7,217 nt of DNA from NCBI GenBank assembly GCA_025927795.1, contig JAICKT010000228.1:1-7217 (forward strand), written 5' to 3'. The notes beneath the pieces were generated by a model, which worked only from the letters and a program-made list of their open reading frames with translations, was not told where the DNA came from and did no database searches. Positions within the stretch are counted from its first letter, which is position 1, and each line of letters starts with the position of its first letter. The translations under genes were made by a program, and so were the position numbers. The stretch comes from Parafilimonas sp. (GTDB lineage: Bacteria; Bacteroidota; Bacteroidia; Chitinophagales; Chitinophagaceae). Shown here piece by piece: positions 6,835 through 7,217 of the stretch.

Positions 6835-6873
6835 AAGAAAATTAGTACATAATAAACCTATTGCACAACCAGA

Positions 6874-6889
6874 AATCGCTGATGCGATT
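6874..6889. promoter_or_regulatory. Perfect palindrome AATCGC-N4-GCGATT in the intergenic region
   Basis: The two 6-base arms (6874-6879 and 6884-6889) are exact inverted copies around TGAT. A further AATCGC, followed by G, lies at 6815-6820 inside the spacer of the possible promoter. The site is 37 bases past the stop of the upstream gene and about 40 bases upstream of the candidate -33 box. It could be an operator, or a short hairpin at the end of the upstream transcript. No T-run follows it on the minus strand, so it is not a standard terminator. Confidence 0.3.
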
Positions 6890-6926
6890 ATCAAACTACT
6901 AAGCTGAAAATTTCTTGTATTAATAA

Positions 6927-7217
6927 TTATATAAGTTTATCAGGCGTTATGGGCAAATCTCTTATACGTTTTCCGGTTGCATTATATACTGCATTGTTGA
7001 TGGCAGCAGTGATGCCTGTGATACCAATTTCACCAGCACCTCTTGCGCCAACAGAACCAATATTGTAATCGGGCTTATCAGTAAACATAATGTCAAACTC
7101 CGGCATGTCTGCATGAACGGGAACGAGATAATCAGCCAAATCTTTTGTAACAATTCTTCCGGTATTTGGGTCGTAAATTGTTTCTTCCATCAACGCCATG
7201 CCAATGCCGAAAATAGC
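6927..7217 (-). CDS. Molybdopterin-binding large subunit, PaoC/YagR type, C-terminal fragment
   Basis: This is the last 96 codons of a second molybdenum hydroxylase catalytic subunit; its 5' part lies beyond the right edge. The frame is open to the edge, where it reads AIFGIGMALMEE, the usual helix near the end of the second Mo domain, so the internal ATG at 7199 is not a start. Next come DLADYLVPVHADMP and then GARGAGEIGITG, which holds the expected catalytic Glu, and the ending NATGKRIRDLPITPDKLI. This ending is typical of PaoC/YagR and XdhA-like subunits of aldehyde oxidoreductases rather than of the IorB type encoded at 3380-5551. It stops 140 bp before the small-subunit gene. PaoA- and PaoB-like partners would be expected further upstream, outside the window. 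The family call is firm; the exact enzyme is not. Confidence 0.9.
   Translation of the reverse strand, partial: AIFGIGMALMEETIYDPNTGRIVTKDLADYLVPVHADMPEFDIMFTDKPDYNIGSVGARGAGEIGITGITAAINNAVYNATGKRIRDLPITPDKLI

Noticed and set aside
6874..6889. Palindrome as a ModE-binding site
   Set aside because: It shares ATCG and CGAT ends with the known E. coli ModE site but lacks the TATATA-type inner halves and the right spacing.
6874..6889. Palindrome as a rho-independent terminator for the upstream gene
   Set aside because: The stem is only six pairs and the minus-strand sequence after it (TCTGGTTG) has no T-run.
6962..7199. ATG at 7199 as the start of a 90-aa gene, and a 63-aa frame at 6962-7153
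   Set aside because: The 90-aa frame is open through to the window edge and reads as the C-terminal end of a large Mo subunit, so 7199 is an internal Met. The 63-aa frame is a shifted reading of the same DNA with no family features.

Overview
The window is a dense run of nine genes, all on the minus strand, for a molybdenum hydroxylase and the supply of its cofactor. Read in transcription order (right to left) it holds: the 3' end of a PaoC/YagR-type molybdopterin-binding subunit (7217-6927, cut by the window edge); a 140-bp intergenic region with a possible promoter and a small palindrome; a [2Fe-2S] small subunit (6786-6313); a membrane-anchored diheme c-type cytochrome (6256-5606); a Tat-exported IorB-type molybdopterin-binding large subunit (5551-3380); xdhC (3349-2246); a mocA-like molybdopterin nucleotidyltransferase (2236-1631); and the molybdate ABC importer modA (1628-870), modB (868-197) and modC (200-1, cut by the window edge). 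There are no RNA genes, insertion sequences, CRISPR arrays or gene-free stretches over 300 bases.

The sequence suggests a member of the Bacteroidota, perhaps the Chitinophagaceae. The DNA is AT-rich, the proteins are rich in Lys, Asn and Ile, most starts lack a convincing Shine-Dalgarno sequence, and the only promoter candidate fits the TTTG / TAnnTTTG style of that phylum better than an E. coli sigma70 promoter. This assignment is an inference; no taxonomic marker is present.

The genes form one functional story. ModABC brings in molybdate. The MocA-like protein would attach a nucleotide, probably CMP, to molybdopterin, and XdhC would hold, protect and help sulfurate the cofactor before insertion. 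The large subunit carries the molybdenum site and a twin-arginine signal. The small subunit has two [2Fe-2S] clusters and no signal of its own, so it probably crosses the membrane bound to the large subunit. The cytochrome lies between the two subunit genes and is a natural electron acceptor: substrate to Mo, to two Fe-S clusters, to c-type hemes, to the respiratory chain. No FAD subunit gene is seen in the window. The substrate cannot be read from the sequence.

Gene spacing tightens along the operon: 56, 54 and 30 bp among the enzyme genes and xdhC, then 9, 2, 1 and -4 bp through mocA-modA-modB-modC. This points to translational coupling of the supply genes. The upstream PaoC-type fragment belongs to a different large-subunit family, so two distinct molybdenum hydroxylases appear to be encoded side by side.
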